Below are positions 63,301-64,000 of a DNA stretch of 64,000 nt, one piece after another; the stretch's first letter is position 1; every line of letters begins with the position of its first letter. Under the pieces are notes generated by a model. It searched no databases. It saw only the letters and a list, made by a program, of their open reading frames with translations, and was not told where the DNA came from. This DNA is from Flavobacterium sp. GSB-24 (GTDB lineage: Bacteria; Bacteroidota; Bacteroidia; Flavobacteriales; Flavobacteriaceae), in assembly GCF_027924665.1 (NCBI RefSeq), contig NZ_AP027043.1, positions 3,596,001-3,660,000 of the forward strand, read 5' to 3'. The position numbers and the translations under genes were made by a program.

Positions 63301-64000
63301 ATGTCAGACGATAAGAAAGTAATTTTCTCAATGCAGAAATTGAGTAAAACCTATCAGGGAGCAGATAAACCTGTTCTTAAAAATATTTACTTGAGTTTCT
63401 TTTACGGAGCAAAAATTGGTATTTTAGGACTTAACGGTTCTGGAAAATCTTCACTTTTAAAGATTATTGCTGGAGTAGACAAGAACTATCAAGGAGATGT
63501 GGTTTTTCAGCCAGGTTATACTGTTGGGTATTTAGAGCAAGAACCAATTCTTGATGATTCTAAAACAGTTATTGAAATTGTTCGTGAAGGAGCAGCTGAA
63601 ACTATGGCAGTTTTAGAAGAGTACAATCAGATAAACGATTTATTCGGTCTTGAAGAGAATTATTCAGATCCAGATAAAATGGATAAATTGATGGACCGTC
63701 AAGCAGCATTGCAAGATAAAATTGATGCTCTTGGGGCTTGGGAAATTGATACGAAATTAGAAATTGCAATGGATGCATTGCGTACTCCAGAAGGAGATAC
63801 GCCTATTAAAAACCTTTCAGGAGGTGAGCGTCGTCGTGTAGCTTTATGCCGTTTGTTATTGCAGCAGCCGGATGTATTGTTATTAGATGAGCCTACTAAC
63901 CACCTTGATGCTGAGTCAGTTCTTTGGTTAGAGCAGCATTTAGCACAATACTCAGGAACTGTTATTGCTGTAACGCACGACCGTTATTTCTTAGATAATG
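63301..64000 (+). CDS. ettA: Energy-dependent translational throttle protein EttA (ABC-F), 5' part
   Basis: ATG at 63301 opens a frame of 233 codons that runs off the right edge. It shows the first ABC-F ATPase: [17 protein letters not shown] (Walker A, about 40-56), the linker arm [20 protein letters not shown] (EttA-type arm), [16 protein letters not shown] and [20 protein letters not shown], and [10 protein letters not shown] at the end. It binds the ribosomal E site and couples translation to ATP level. The second ATPase lies outside. Confidence 0.92.
   Translation, partial: MSDDKKVIFSMQKLSKTYQGADKPVLKNIYLSFFYGAKIGILGLNGSGKSSLLKIIAGVDKNYQGDVVFQPGYTVGYLEQEPILDDSKTVIEIVREGAAETMAVLEEYNQINDLFGLEENYSDPDKMDKLMDRQAALQDKIDALGAWEIDTKLEIAMDALRTPEGDTPIKNLSGGERRRVALCRLLLQQPDVLLLDEPTNHLDAESVLWLEQHLAQYSGTVIAVTHDRYFLDN

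Overview
The window is AT-rich chromosomal DNA from a Bacteroidota bacterium, most likely a Flavobacterium. The evidence is a SusC/SusD pair, promoters of the TAnnTTTG type with upstream TTG, Bacteroidota-only families (CAL67264-type small membrane protein, DUF6520-type secreted peptide, DUF7793- and DUF7935-like proteins), and the dispersed intergenic repeats familiar from flavobacterial genomes.

Layout. (1) 1-1747: the start of a PLP-dependent alpha-oxoamine synthase-like gene, a SpoIIAA-like protein and a PAS-AraC regulator. (2) 1828-11662: a secretion/uptake locus. A MauE-like redox membrane protein and a small Cys-containing exported peptide lie on the plus strand and converge on a susC-susD-S9 peptidase operon. 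A large nested palindrome and an Xre-type regulator sit upstream of susC. (3) 11906-22494: a defence island. It carries a two-gene system that looks like type II Thoeris (TIR plus two-TM macro-domain effector), a four-TM orphan, gene debris, a second TIR protein, and a 1547-residue DUF4011/SF1 helicase with a C-terminal PD-(D/E)XK nuclease. It ends with a large serine recombinase whose stop codon lies inside a tRNA-Arg(ACG) gene, so the tRNA is probably the insertion site. (4) 22609-25601: apt, a LuxR-type two-component system with a multi-TM partner, and an orphan protein. (5) 25861-30925: an unusual operon of two large beta-rich proteins of unknown function and a phage-like N-acetylmuramidase. 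(6) 31132-43834: pheT, an aldehyde dehydrogenase with its DUF779 partner, an AraC regulator, a bestrophin and a complete RND efflux operon (adaptor, pump, TolC). (7) 44324-46880: a thioredoxin-fold protein and three small signalling proteins, including an Aer-like PAS protein. (8) 47146-64000: mainly housekeeping genes (recG, M1 aminopeptidase, patatin, TSUP permease, UvrD/PcrA helicase, tsaC/sua5, OmpA lipoprotein, GT2, HsdR_N-like nuclease domain, holA, and the 5' part of ettA).

Intergenic DNA is notable in its own right. It holds a 16-copy 8-bp tandem repeat, several families of short phrase-like repeats, candidate structured RNAs, and terminator hairpins in unusual positions. The most attractive candidates for new biology are the TIR/helicase-nuclease half of the island, the muramidase operon, the DUF6520/MauE/S9/SusCD locus, and the nested palindrome at 11128-11241. 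All function calls come from reading the sequence; no database search was run.
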